A stretch of DNA of 16,804 nucleotides from positions 1 through 16,804 of the forward strand of contig JAESUD010000267.1 in NCBI GenBank assembly GCA_016763335.1, written 5' to 3'. The notes under the pieces were generated by a model. It was not told where the DNA came from and did no database searches. It saw only the letters and a list, made by a program, of their open reading frames with translations. The DNA comes from Emcibacteraceae bacterium (GTDB lineage: Bacteria > Pseudomonadota > Alphaproteobacteria > Sphingomonadales > Emcibacteraceae). The translations under genes were made by a program, and so were the position numbers. Shown piece by piece: positions 7,556 to 14,982 of this stretch. Numbering within the stretch: the stretch's first letter is position 1; the number at the start of each line of letters is the position of its first letter.

Positions 7556-8542
7556 ATGGCAAACAAATTTGATGTACTTGGCATCGGCAATGCTATTGTC
7601 GACATTCTTACGCATGTTGAAGATGACTTGTTACAGTCACTTGAAATTCCAAAAGGTAGTATGAGGCTCGTTGACGAGCTAGAATCAGATTCCATTTATA
7701 AAAAACTTGGACAGTGCATTGAATGTTCCGGCGGTTCAGCAGCAAATACCATTGCCGCGCTGGCATCCCTCGGCAGCAAAACATCCTATATCGGCAAAAT
7801 AAAAGATGATCAACTCGGTGCGGTATTTAAACATGACATTACGTCAATCGGGACAGAATTTAATACCCCGCCGGCAACTTCCGGTCCATCAACTGCGCAT
7901 TGCCTCGTTCTGGTAAGCCCGGATGCAGAAAGAACAATGTGTACATATCTTGGTGCCTGTGGACAGTTAAACGAAAATGATATTGATGAAGATATGGTTC
8001 GCGCTTCAAACATCATATATTTAGATGGGTATCTTTGGGATCCTGAGCCCGCAAAAGCAGCTTTTAGAAAAGCCATCAATATTGCAAAAGAAGCCGGAAA
8101 CAAGGTTGCTTTCACCTTATCCGACAGTTTTTGTGTTGACCGCCACCGCAATGAATTTCTCCATCTTGCTAAAAATGATATCGATATTCTTTTTGCCAAC
8201 GAAGATGAAATAAAAATACTCTACGGTACAGATGATCTGGATCAAGCCGTAAAAATGGCACAGTCTGACTGCGAAATTGCCGCCATTACTTGCAGTGCTA
8301 AAGGCTGCATTGTTACTAATAAGGATAATATTATCGCCGTTGAAGGACGCACTGTACCAATGGTAAAAGATACCACAGGTGCGGGTGATGCATTTGCTGC
8401 TGGTTTCCTACACGGAATATCACAAGGTAAATCGCTTGCGGAATGCGGTGCGCTTGGCAACCTTATTGCGAGCGAAGTGATTGCCCATTTAGGCGCAAGA
8501 TTAGATATTAATTTAAAAAGCTTTGTGGAAGAAAACACTTAA
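7556..8542 (+). CDS. Adenosine kinase (PfkB-family sugar kinase)
   Basis: The 328-residue protein is a ribokinase/PfkB-family enzyme of the type annotated as adenosine kinase in alphaproteobacteria, phosphorylating adenosine to AMP in purine salvage. Visible motifs: GIGNAIVDIL at residues 10-19, the first PfkB signature CSGGSAANTIAALASLG (about 58-74) with the following YIGKIKDDQLG, the lid/substrate region, NEDEIKILYG in the second half, and the second signature DTTGAGDAFAAGF. In that signature D278 is the catalytic base and GAGD forms the anion hole. The substrate is inferred from overall similarity; related ribokinases and inosine/guanosine kinases share the motifs. Its TAA lies in the palindrome TTAA shared with the stop of the converging HIT gene. 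Confidence 0.9.
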   Translation: MANKFDVLGIGNAIVDILTHVEDDLLQSLEIPKGSMRLVDELESDSIYKKLGQCIECSGGSAANTIAALASLGSKTSYIGKIKDDQLGAVFKHDITSIGTEFNTPPATSGPSTAHCLVLVSPDAERTMCTYLGACGQLNENDIDEDMVRASNIIYLDGYLWDPEPAKAAFRKAINIAKEAGNKVAFTLSDSFCVDRHRNEFLHLAKNDIDILFANEDEIKILYGTDDLDQAVKMAQSDCEIAAITCSAKGCIVTNKDNIIAVEGRTVPMVKDTTGAGDAFAAGFLHGISQGKSLAECGALGNLIASEVIAHLGARLDINLKSFVEENT

Positions 8543-8898
8543 CGGCTAAGCATTGGTCCGAGCTTCTTGCCCGCTAAAATATGAAAATGCAGATGCGGCA
8601 CTTCCTGATGGGCATTGTCGCCTGTATTTGCCAGAAGTCGGTAACCGTCTTTTTCGAGACCTAACTGCCGTGCCACGTCACCAACAGCGCGGAAAAATCC
8701 GACTGTCAAATCATCCGGGGCATTAACAGAAAAATCGGCCATGCTGACAAACTCACCTTTGGGAATTACCAATACATGAATGGGGGCTTGCGGGTTTATA
8801 TCGTTAAAGGCTAATGCATATTCATTTTCAAAAACTTTATCACACGGAATTTCGCCGCGCAGGATTTTTGCAAAAATATTATCATTATCATAAACCAT
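8539..8898 (-). CDS. HIT-family (HINT-like) nucleotide hydrolase
   Basis: This 119-residue protein has the histidine-triad motif H102-L-H104-F-H106 near the C-terminus, with H104 as the expected nucleophile. It also has the typical N-terminal segment NIFAKILRGEIPCDKVFE and HVLVIPKGEF. HINT proteins hydrolyse nucleoside phosphoramidates and acyl-AMP adducts; the physiological substrate in bacteria is uncertain. The ATG abuts the hisE stop directly with no gap, so it is the last gene of the his operon. The C-terminus is short and ends just after GKKLGPMLSR, as usual for the group. Its stop codon overlaps the adenosine kinase stop. Confidence 0.95.
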   Translation of the reverse strand: MVYDNDNIFAKILRGEIPCDKVFENEYALAFNDINPQAPIHVLVIPKGEFVSMADFSVNAPDDLTVGFFRAVGDVARQLGLEKDGYRLLANTGDNAHQEVPHLHFHILAGKKLGPMLSR

Positions 8899-9228
8899 CT
8901 ACGATTTTCCCCTTGATTTCTTTTCTTCAATACCGGAAAGACCTTCACGACTTAGAAGTTCGCCGTATATATCATCGACCTTTATGCCCATGTCGGACCA
9001 TAACACCATCATATGAAATAACAAATCAGCCGATTCAGATATAGCCTCGGCGCGATCATCACTAGCAGCGGCAATGCAAAGCTCTACTGCTTCCTCGCCA
9101 ACTTTTTGGGCTATTTTTTTTCTTCCTTTAAAAAAAAGGCTGGCCACATAACTTTTATCCGCATCGCCGCCTTTGCGGCTTTCAATAACCTGCGTCAGCT
9201 TTTTTAAAATATCCTGTTTATTTGTCAT
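8899..9228 (-). CDS. hisE: Phosphoribosyl-ATP pyrophosphatase
   Basis: The 109-residue protein hydrolyses phosphoribosyl-ATP to phosphoribosyl-AMP, the second step of histidine synthesis. It is an all-alpha MazG-like pyrophosphohydrolase. The characteristic segments are SYVASLFFKGRKKIAQKVGEEAVE (about residues 26-49) and the metal-binding acidic helix ESADLLFHMMVLW (about 65-77). It is a stand-alone HisE, not the HisIE fusion of enterobacteria, so a separate hisI is expected elsewhere. It is one base downstream of hisF and directly abuts the HIT gene. The tail after residue 98 is basic and poorly conserved. Confidence 0.95.
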   Translation of the reverse strand: MTNKQDILKKLTQVIESRKGGDADKSYVASLFFKGRKKIAQKVGEEAVELCIAAASDDRAEAISESADLLFHMMVLWSDMGIKVDDIYGELLSREGLSGIEEKKSRGKS

Positions 9229-9229
9229 T

Positions 9230-9988
9230 TTAAATCCTTACGTCAATACCAGCATTCGCCATATATTTTTTGCATTCTTCAATACTATATTCACCAAAAT
9301 GAAAAATTGATGCCGCGAGCACGGCACTCGCATGGCCGTCCTTAACGCCTTCTACCATATGTTCAAGCGTTCCGACACCGCCCGAAGCAATAACGGGAAT
9401 AGACACACTATCAGCCACAGCCCGGGTTAGGGCAATATTAAAACCGCTTTTTGTGCCGTCACGGTCCATTGAGGTGAGCAAAATTTCACCGGCGCCAAAC
9501 GAAGCCACTTGCTTGGCATATTCCACTGCGTCAATACCGGTAGCAGTGCGGCCGCCGTGGGTAAAAACCTCATATTTATCCGGCCCAACTGATTTTGCGT
9601 CAATGGCAACGACAATGCACTGCGAGCCAAATTTTTCTGCAAGCTCGCGCACCAATTCCGGCCTATTAACTGCCGCCGTCATGACGGATACTTTGTCTGC
9701 ACCAGCCAGTAATAATTTCCTTACGTCTTCTTCTTGGCGAACACCGCCACCAACGGTTAAAGGCATAAAGCATTGTTCTGCGGTTTTCTGAACCACGTCC
9801 AATATGATCGAACGATTATCGCTCGAGGCGGTAATATCTAAAAAGCATAGCTCATCCGCACCCGCAGCATCATATAATTTTGCCTGCTCTACCGGGTCAC
9901 CAGCATCCCGAAGACCAACAAAATTAACCCCCTTAACAACTCGGCCGTCTTTAACATCAAGACACGGTATGATGCGGGATTTAAGCAT
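9230..9988 (-). CDS. hisF: Imidazole glycerol-phosphate synthase, cyclase subunit
   Basis: The 252-residue (beta/alpha)8-barrel enzyme works with HisH. It uses the ammonia delivered from the glutaminase to cyclise PRFAR into imidazole glycerol-phosphate and AICAR, linking histidine and purine synthesis. The catalytic aspartates are present at the family positions D11 ([15 protein letters not shown]) and D130 (VVAIDAK). The two phosphate-binding loops are visible as TVGGGVR (about 78-84) and PVIASGGVG in the C-terminal half, with [10 protein letters not shown] between them. Its start overlaps the hisA stop by one base (TAATG). Confidence 0.98.
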   Translation of the reverse strand: MLKSRIIPCLDVKDGRVVKGVNFVGLRDAGDPVEQAKLYDAAGADELCFLDITASSDNRSIILDVVQKTAEQCFMPLTVGGGVRQEEDVRKLLLAGADKVSVMTAAVNRPELVRELAEKFGSQCIVVAIDAKSVGPDKYEVFTHGGRTATGIDAVEYAKQVASFGAGEILLTSMDRDGTKSGFNIALTRAVADSVSIPVIASGGVGTLEHMVEGVKDGHASAVLAASIFHFGEYSIEECKKYMANAGIDVRI

Positions 9989-10728
9989 TACTGGTCACCC
10001 TTTAAAAACGCGATTGCTTCGCGGATATCAAGACTACCGTCATAAAGCGCACGACCGGAAATTGCCCCTTCGATTGATCCTGTTGCGGCCTCTGCCGCAG
10101 ATTTTAATATTTTAAGATCATCAAGTGACGCCACACCACCCGATGCAATCACCGGAATAGTCAGCGCATTTGCAAGGTTAATTGTGCTTTCCACATTTAG
10201 CCCCTGCATCGTACCGTCGCGGTCAATATCCGTATAAATTATGCTGGTCACACCGGCATCTTCGAATTTTTTGCCAAGCTCCACAGCCGACATATCAGAT
10301 GTTTCTGCCCACCCTTCAACAGCGACCATGCCGTTTCTTGCATCAATGCCAACGGCTATTTTTCCGGGGAATTTTTTCGCAGCCGTAATGACTAATGCTG
10401 GATCGCGCAGGGCTATCGTGCCTAAGATTATTCGACTTATACCTTTTTCAATCCATGACTGAATGGTATCAAGGTCACGGATACCGCCACCAAGCTGAAC
10501 CGGAACATTGACACTATCAAGTATCGACGTTACCGCATCACCATTAACAGGACGGCCGGCAAAGGCACCATTTAAATCAACAATGTGAAGCCACTGACAT
10601 CCTGCTTTTTCAAACTGTCTGGCCTGATCACCAGGGTCATCATTAAACACAGTTGCACTGTCCATTTCGCCTTTATATAGGCGCACACAATTTCCGTCTT
10701 TTAAATCAATTGCAGGGAATAAAATCAT
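9988..10728 (-). CDS. hisA: ProFAR isomerase
   Basis: The 246-residue protein is 1-(5-phosphoribosyl)-5-[(5-phosphoribosylamino)methylideneamino]imidazole-4-carboxamide isomerase. It performs an Amadori rearrangement to PRFAR, the HisF substrate. Catalytic D8 (PAIDLKDG) and D129 (VGIDAR) are at the usual positions. The phosphate-binding motifs QLGGGIRD (about 79-86) and [14 protein letters not shown] are intact, and [10 protein letters not shown] lies between them. This is a half-barrel duplication relative of HisF, and the two genes are adjacent as in most alphaproteobacteria. The start overlaps the GNAT stop by four bases (ATGA). Confidence 0.98.
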   Translation of the reverse strand: MILFPAIDLKDGNCVRLYKGEMDSATVFNDDPGDQARQFEKAGCQWLHIVDLNGAFAGRPVNGDAVTSILDSVNVPVQLGGGIRDLDTIQSWIEKGISRIILGTIALRDPALVITAAKKFPGKIAVGIDARNGMVAVEGWAETSDMSAVELGKKFEDAGVTSIIYTDIDRDGTMQGLNVESTINLANALTIPVIASGGVASLDDLKILKSAAEAATGSIEGAISGRALYDGSLDIREAIAFLKGDQ

Positions 10729-11276
10729 ACTTCATCCAGATCTTTTGAATAATAATAACCGGGCACGAATACACCATTAATCCGCGCATAGCGTTCTTTA
10801 ATGCCCCAACGGTCCATGCCAATCCATTCACATATGGCAATGGCCGATTGCTGGTCCGAAGACATTTGACATTCCAGTGTACGGCAACCTTTACTTCGTG
10901 CCACATCTTCGGCTTTTCTCAACATGGCTTTGGCTAGGTTATGCCCCCGTGCCCACGGGGCAAGAAAAAACGTTTCAATGCTACCGCGAAATGCTCCGGC
11001 TTCATTATTTTTTGGCGGTTGCACCAGTTGACAACAACCAGCGATTTGGCCGTCCATGCGAGCAATGATCAACGTACGTTCAGGGATAATAAAAACTCCC
11101 TTCCAAAAACTTTCAAGTGTTTTTTCCGGCGGCGGCAACAACCAGTTAAAACCTTCATGCGCCAATATCGCGACCCTTGTGGTTTCACAAAGCTCAAGAA
11201 TATCCACATTATCAAGTGACGTTACTTCATCAACACTAAGACGGGGTCCTTTATTTTCTAATGTCTCTTCGCTCAT
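10725..11276 (-). CDS. GNAT-family N-acetyltransferase within the his operon
   Basis: The 183-residue protein has the GNAT fold signature. Beta4 is [14 protein letters not shown], followed by the acetyl-CoA loop R-G-H-N-L-A (a variant of R/Q-x-x-G-x-G/A) and helix [15 protein letters not shown]. Motif B is [22 protein letters not shown]. An N-terminal extension of about 35 residues is rich in acidic residues. The substrate cannot be told from sequence. It is packed between hisH (one base upstream) and hisA (four-base ATGA overlap), so it is translated with the histidine enzymes. It could be a protein or antibiotic-like acetyltransferase carried along with the operon, or could act on a pathway intermediate; I have no basis to choose. 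Confidence 0.85.
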   Translation of the reverse strand: MSEETLENKGPRLSVDEVTSLDNVDILELCETTRVAILAHEGFNWLLPPPEKTLESFWKGVFIIPERTLIIARMDGQIAGCCQLVQPPKNNEAGAFRGSIETFFLAPWARGHNLAKAMLRKAEDVARSKGCRTLECQMSSDQQSAIAICEWIGMDRWGIKERYARINGVFVPGYYYSKDLDEV

Positions 11277-11277
11277 T

Positions 11278-11907
11278 TTACGGTGACCAATGCAAAAAAT
11301 TTCTTATGAATTTAAGGCCTAATGCCTGACTTTTTTCCGGATGAAATTGTGTGCCGACGATATTATCCCGGCCGATCACGGCTGTTATATCTCCGCCGTA
11401 ATTAACATGGGCCAACATATTGTTCTGATCACTGGTTTTAAATTGGTAACTATGAACAAAATAGGCATGATCACCATCATTAATGCCTGCAAATAATGAA
11501 TGCGTCTGATCAATATTCAAATTATTCCAACCCATATGCGGTACTTTTAAAGGATCTACTTTTAATTCTTCAACGGTTCCGCTGATCCAGCCAAACCCTT
11601 CAGTACGGCCATGTTCAAGTCCGGCATCCGCGAGCAACTGCATTCCTACGCATATTCCTAGAAATGGACGGCCTTTGTTTATGACCGCCTCTTCTAGTGC
11701 ATCACGCATTCCGGAGTGCGCCAATAGACCGGACATGCAATCAGCAAATGCACCGACACCGGGAAGAATAATTCTGTCCGCACTGAGAACATCATCCGGA
11801 GAAGAAGTAACAAGCACTTCCATATCCATGCCTTGCGCAGCACGAATGGTTCCTTTCTCTGCTGAGCGAAGGTTCCCTGATCCATAATCGATTATAACAG
11901 TTTTCAT
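11278..11907 (-). CDS. hisH: Imidazole glycerol-phosphate synthase, glutamine amidotransferase subunit
   Basis: The 209-residue class I glutamine amidotransferase hydrolyses glutamine and passes ammonia to HisF. The nucleophile C86 is in FLGICVGMQLL, and the catalytic H189 and E191 are in TQFHPEKSQ. IIDYGSGNL at the N-terminus and the oxyanion region ILPGVGAF (about 47-54) are conserved. Length is normal. It begins three bases after the hisB stop. The HisF partner is encoded three genes downstream in the same unit, as expected for a stoichiometric complex. Confidence 0.98.
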   Translation of the reverse strand: MKTVIIDYGSGNLRSAEKGTIRAAQGMDMEVLVTSSPDDVLSADRIILPGVGAFADCMSGLLAHSGMRDALEEAVINKGRPFLGICVGMQLLADAGLEHGRTEGFGWISGTVEELKVDPLKVPHMGWNNLNIDQTHSLFAGINDGDHAYFVHSYQFKTSDQNNMLAHVNYGGDITAVIGRDNIVGTQFHPEKSQALGLKFIRNFLHWSP

Positions 11908-11910
11908 TGT

Positions 11911-12513
11911 TTAATCTGACTTGCCGCCAAGCATACCTTTTGTTGACGGAATTGCGTCTGATTTACGGGGATCAATTTCTATTGCCTGACGCATAGCCCG
12001 CGCCAACGCCTTATAGGAACTTTCAATGATGTGATGATTATTTTCGCCGTACATATTTTCCACATGTAGTGTCACGCCAGCCCCTTGGGCAAACGCACGA
12101 AACCATTCAAGGAAAAGCTCCGTGTCCATTTCACCGAGTTTATCACGGCTAAAATCAACCTTAAAAACAATAAAAGGCCTGCCGGAAATATCAATTGAAC
12201 AGCGCGTGCATGTTTCATCCATTGGGATAATTGCATTACCGTAACGAGTGATACCACGAAGATCGCCAAGTGCATCAGAAATTGCTTGCCCGATGACAAT
12301 ACCAACATCTTCTACTGTATGATGAAAATCAATATGAGTGTCGCCTTTGGCCCTTAATGTAATATCGATAAGACTATGACGGGAAAGCTGTTCCATCATA
12401 TGATCGAGAAACCCGATACCAGTATCCACGTCATAAATGCCCGTACCATCAAGATTAACAGTTGCACTGACGGATGTTTCCTTGGTCGTGCGCTCGACTG
12501 TTGCTGTGCGCAT
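11911..12513 (-). CDS. hisB: Imidazoleglycerol-phosphate dehydratase
   Basis: The ORF is open to a TTG at 12594, but I set the start at the ATG 12511-12513. AAAGGAG (12520-12526) lies six bases upstream, and [13 protein letters not shown] is the usual N-terminus. The resulting 200-residue protein catalyses dehydration of imidazole glycerol-phosphate to imidazole acetol-phosphate, using bound Mn2+. The metal-binding clusters are intact: [17 protein letters not shown] and NNHHIIES. It is the monofunctional form, without the histidinol-phosphatase domain of E. coli HisB, so the phosphatase must be another gene. It is the first gene of the his operon in this window. Confidence 0.97.
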   Translation of the reverse strand: MRTATVERTTKETSVSATVNLDGTGIYDVDTGIGFLDHMMEQLSRHSLIDITLRAKGDTHIDFHHTVEDVGIVIGQAISDALGDLRGITRYGNAIIPMDETCTRCSIDISGRPFIVFKVDFSRDKLGEMDTELFLEWFRAFAQGAGVTLHVENMYGENNHHIIESSYKALARAMRQAIEIDPRKSDAIPSTKGMLGGKSD

Positions 12514-12540
12514 GATTTTCTCCTTTAAATTGGCCATCTC

Positions 12541-12598
12541 ACTTTTGCATGACATATAGCAGTAGTAAACGAGAAGTACCAGTATTCTACGCAAAAGT
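12541..12598 (-). promoter_or_regulatory. Widely spaced 8-base inverted repeat in the hisB leader
   Basis: ACTTTTGC (12541-12548) and GCAAAAGT (12591-12598) are perfect inverted copies separated by 42 bases in the stretch just upstream of the hisB Shine-Dalgarno. In a his mRNA they could pair as a leader stem; as DNA they could be paired operator half-sites. TAGAAT (12584-12589) may be a minus-strand -10 and TTGAAA (12610-12615) a -35, but the 20-base spacing is unusually long. No histidine-rich leader peptide is seen. Confidence 0.3.
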
Positions 12599-12630
12599 TT
12601 GTATTATTTTTTCAAGAAAATAACATATGC

Positions 12631-12661
12631 CCCTTGACCAATCTCGAAAAATTCCCCACAT
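12631..12661 (+). promoter_or_regulatory. RpoH (sigma-32) heat-shock promoter candidate for hslV-hslU
   Basis: CCCTTGACC at 12631-12639 matches the C-rich TTGAA-type -35 of heat-shock promoters. CCCCACAT at 12654-12661, 14 bases on, matches the CCCCATnT -10. This is a recognised combination of the sigma-32 family. The expected start of transcription would be about 12668-12670, some 30 bases before the hslV ATG at 12699. hslVU is under RpoH control in the bacteria in which it has been studied. This is the only stretch in the 185-base gap that fits. Confidence 0.65.
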
Positions 12662-12698
12662 GTTAATTCATAACTTTAAAATAACGGGCAATTGATAA

Positions 12699-13250
12699 AT
12701 GGCAGAACAAAATAACGGATGGCGCGGCACGACTATATTAAGTGTACGCAAAGGAAATAAAGTCGTCATTGTCGGCGACGGACAGGTTTCGCTCGGCAAT
12801 ACGGTTATAAAAGCAAACGCGCGAAAAGTACGGCGCATAGGGGACGGCAGCGTAATTGTAGGTTTTGCCGGATCAACCGCCGATGCATTCGCGCTTTTTG
12901 AAAGGCTTGAAGAAAAGCTTGAACGTTATAACGGTCAGCTGACCCGGGCCTGCGTTGAAATGGCAAAAGACTGGCGCACGGATAGATATTTGCGTAAACT
13001 TGAAGCAATGATGGCGGTAGCCGATAAGGATGTATCGCTTATTCTTACCGGGACAGGCGATGTGCTTGAGCCTACAGACGGCCTTATTGCCATAGGTTCA
13101 GGCGGAGATTACGCCCTCGCCGCTGCCAAAGCCCTTATGGACCAAGACCTTGATGCAGAAGAGATCGGCAAACGTGCCTTAGAGATTGCAGCAGAAATTT
13201 GCGTATATACCAATAACAACCTTACCGTTGAAACATTAGACATTAAATAA
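12699..13250 (+). CDS. hslV: HslV peptidase subunit of the HslUV protease
   Basis: The 183-residue protein is the proteasome-beta-like threonine peptidase of the HslUV (ClpQY) complex, forming a dodecamer capped by HslU. The nucleophile is predicted to be T11 in [12 protein letters not shown], so the first ten residues are a propeptide to be removed; E. coli HslV instead exposes its Thr after loss of Met. The segments [31 protein letters not shown] and [15 protein letters not shown] are conserved, as are the C-terminal [16 protein letters not shown] residues that contact HslU. The Shine-Dalgarno is poor. The ATG is the only one that keeps the short alphaproteobacterial propeptide. Confidence 0.97.
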   Translation: MAEQNNGWRGTTILSVRKGNKVVIVGDGQVSLGNTVIKANARKVRRIGDGSVIVGFAGSTADAFALFERLEEKLERYNGQLTRACVEMAKDWRTDRYLRKLEAMMAVADKDVSLILTGTGDVLEPTDGLIAIGSGGDYALAAAKALMDQDLDAEEIGKRALEIAAEICVYTNNNLTVETLDIK

Positions 13251-13265
13251 TACTGGAAATTCTCA

Positions 13266-14576
13266 ATGACATCTTTTTCACCACGTGAAATCGTATCTGA
13301 ACTAGACCGATATATTATTGGCCAAAATGCAGCAAAGCGCGCTGTTGCTATTGCCCTTCGTAATAGATGGCGCCGCCAAGAACTTGAGGGCGAAATGAAG
13401 GAAGAAATACTACCAAAAAATATCCTTATGATTGGCCCCACTGGTGTTGGTAAAACGGAAATTTCTAGAAGGCTTGCAAAATTAGCTGGTGCACCTTTTG
13501 TTAAAGTCGAAGCGACAAAATTTACCGAAGTTGGATATGTCGGCCGCGATGTTGAACAAATCATCCGTGATTTGATGGAAATATCCATTAGCCTTATTCG
13601 CGATAAAAAAAGAAAAAGCGTTGTCACCAAGGCGGAACTATCCGCCGAAGAACGCGTACTAGACGTATTAGTCGGCGAAACCGCATCGGACGACACGCGG
13701 CAAAAATTCAGAAAAATGCTACGCGAAGGCGAGCTTGACGACAAAGAAATCGAAGTTGATATTATGGAAAGTCAATCGTCCAGCATGCCTTCTTTTGACA
13801 TTCCGGGTATGCCGGGTGCGAGCATGGGCATGGTAAATCTTGGTGATATTCTCGGTGGACAATTTGCACCGAAAACCGAAAAGAAGAAAATGTCCGTTGC
13901 AAAGGCGTTAGAATCACTGGCAAATGACGAGGCTGAAAAACTACTGGATGAAGATGGAATAATCCGTGAAGCCATTGAAAACACAGAAGAAACAGGCATT
14001 GTTTTCATTGACGAAATTGATAAAATTGCCGGACGTTCCAACAGCAATAGTGGCGAAGTTAGCCGCGAAGGTGTACAGCGGGATTTATTACCGTTAATTG
14101 AAGGATGCACTGTTTCAACAAAACATGGCAATATCAAAACCGATCATATTTTATTCATTGCATCCGGGGCCTTTTCAGTTGCCAAACCATCCGATCTTTT
14201 ACCTGAACTTCAGGGACGCTTACCGATCCGGGTTGAACTTGACGCCTTAACAGAAGATGATTTTAAACATATTCTGGTTGAACCGGACTTCAGTTTGATC
14301 AAACAATATGTGGCACTCCTCGGCACAGAAGAGATCACACTGACATTCACAGAAGACGGCATCGCTGCCATTGCCAAGATGTCTGCGACTATTAATGAAA
14401 GCGTGGAAAATATTGGCGCGAGAAGGCTACATACAGTACTTGAAAGAGTGCTCGATGAAATAAGCTTCGAAGCGACCGATATGTCAGCGACAGAAATCAC
14501 CATTGATGAAGCCTATATCACCAAGCATATTGGTGATCTGGCCGACACATCTGATCTATCGAAGTTTATTCTTTAG
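13266..14576 (+). CDS. hslU: HslU ATPase subunit of the HslUV protease
   Basis: The 436-residue AAA+ unfoldase feeds substrates to HslV. Walker A is GPTGVGKT (residues 57-64) and Walker B with the following acidic residues is [10 protein letters not shown] (from about 246). The intermediate I domain, which handles substrates, is the stretch of about 110-225 with a Met/Gly/Ser-rich loop ([16 protein letters not shown]). The sensor-2 segment [20 protein letters not shown] and the C-terminal DLSKFIL tail, which inserts into HslV to activate it, are both intact. Length is normal. It begins 15 bases after hslV and is co-transcribed with it. The last 11 bases overlap the antisense molybdopterin-oxidoreductase relic. 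Confidence 0.98.
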   Translation: MTSFSPREIVSELDRYIIGQNAAKRAVAIALRNRWRRQELEGEMKEEILPKNILMIGPTGVGKTEISRRLAKLAGAPFVKVEATKFTEVGYVGRDVEQIIRDLMEISISLIRDKKRKSVVTKAELSAEERVLDVLVGETASDDTRQKFRKMLREGELDDKEIEVDIMESQSSSMPSFDIPGMPGASMGMVNLGDILGGQFAPKTEKKKMSVAKALESLANDEAEKLLDEDGIIREAIENTEETGIVFIDEIDKIAGRSNSNSGEVSREGVQRDLLPLIEGCTVSTKHGNIKTDHILFIASGAFSVAKPSDLLPELQGRLPIRVELDALTEDDFKHILVEPDFSLIKQYVALLGTEEITLTFTEDGIAAIAKMSATINESVENIGARRLHTVLERVLDEISFEATDMSATEITIDEAYITKHIGDLADTSDLSKFIL

Positions 14577-14775
14577 ATTTTATCTTTTCAACCTGACAGA
14601 GGCTCGATTTGAAACCAGGAAAGCCGGTTATTTCACAGAGAGCTTCGTCAGGGATAAGATAATTCATTGCCGCAACTTCCCAGCCATGGGGGGCGTGAAC
14701 CACATCGGGCATCATAATGTCCGATACCAAAGCGCGTATTTCAAGCTTGCGGCCTTGGGAATGTTGATGTTTCCA
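14566..14775 (-). pseudogene. Relic of a molybdopterin oxidoreductase C-terminus
   Basis: An open minus-strand reading frame ends in TAA at 14566-14568 and encodes about 70 recognisable residues, but it has no start codon and no upstream domain; an in-frame TAA closes it at 14797-14799. The end matches the dinucleotide-binding C-terminal domain of DMSO-reductase-family enzymes: EIRALVSDIMMPDVV, then the hallmark APHGWE, a later ITGFPGFKSSLCQVEK, and a charged tail. The conserved spacing between PHGW, the GFP-x-x-KSSLC segment and the terminal VE is that of thiosulfate/polysulfide reductase-like large subunits, so this is homology rather than chance. All the catalytic parts are gone. It is best read as what remains after deletion of a full gene. 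Confidence 0.65.
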
Positions 14776-14982
14776 TCTCGTCTGTAATGTTATGTTTTAA
14801 AGTTCCCGCTATCTTCATGAATAGCTCCCAATATTGCCCCTACCAAATTTTGATATTTTGCATTATACATCAACCACTCATCTAATTTGTTGATAAATAT
14901 CAATGAAACAAGATAAATTAGCTTTATTATATTTATCACAAAACAATAAATTAAAAATTACAAACGCCACATATATCAATAA
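14577..14982 (+). other. Intergenic region between hslU and the MBL-fold gene
   Basis: This 406-base gap has two parts. The first 200 bases carry the antisense molybdopterin-oxidoreductase relic, whose base composition is close to that of coding DNA. The remaining 160 bases (about 14820-14982) are very AT-rich and non-coding, holding the FNR-type box and a -10 element described separately. Short plus-strand frames through the relic have no matching features and are not genes. I see no terminator hairpin after hslU; the first plausible one on this strand is at 15961-15983. Confidence 0.6.
14890..14930 (+). promoter_or_regulatory. FNR/FixK-type box with class II promoter for the MBL-fold gene
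   Basis: TTGATAAATATCAA at 14890-14903 is a perfect match to the FNR/FnrL/FixK consensus TTGAT-N4-ATCAA and is also a 6-2-6 palindrome. TATTAT at 14925-14930 is a good -10. If transcription starts about seven bases after it (14937), the box centre (14896.5) is at about -41, the position of class II activation by CRP/FNR-family proteins. A further ATCAA half-site at 14975-14979 is probably chance. The downstream gene starts 46 to 58 bases after the predicted start of transcription. Confidence 0.6.

Noticed and set aside
7810-8199. Minus-strand frame of 129 codons inside adenosine kinase
   Set aside because: Fully inside a well-conserved gene, no start signal, no domain.
12514-12594. 27-codon N-terminal extension of hisB, or a his leader peptide
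   Set aside because: It would need a TTG start without a Shine-Dalgarno; the ATG at 12513 has AAAGGAG. The peptide has no run of His codons, so it is not a his attenuator leader.
13109-13744. Minus-strand frame of 211 codons across hslV-hslU
   Set aside because: Its serine-rich low-complexity translation is what an antisense frame of an HslU gene would give; both sense genes are full-length with all motifs.
14503-14787. Plus-strand frame of 94 codons behind hslU
   Set aside because: It starts inside hslU in another frame and runs across the antisense relic; no domain.
14743-14820. Short minus-strand frame beginning near 14820 (Met-Lys-Ile-Ala-Gly)
   Set aside because: It covers about 25 codons and ends at a TGA near 14743; no Shine-Dalgarno or homology. 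The recognisable relic lies in a different minus-strand frame.
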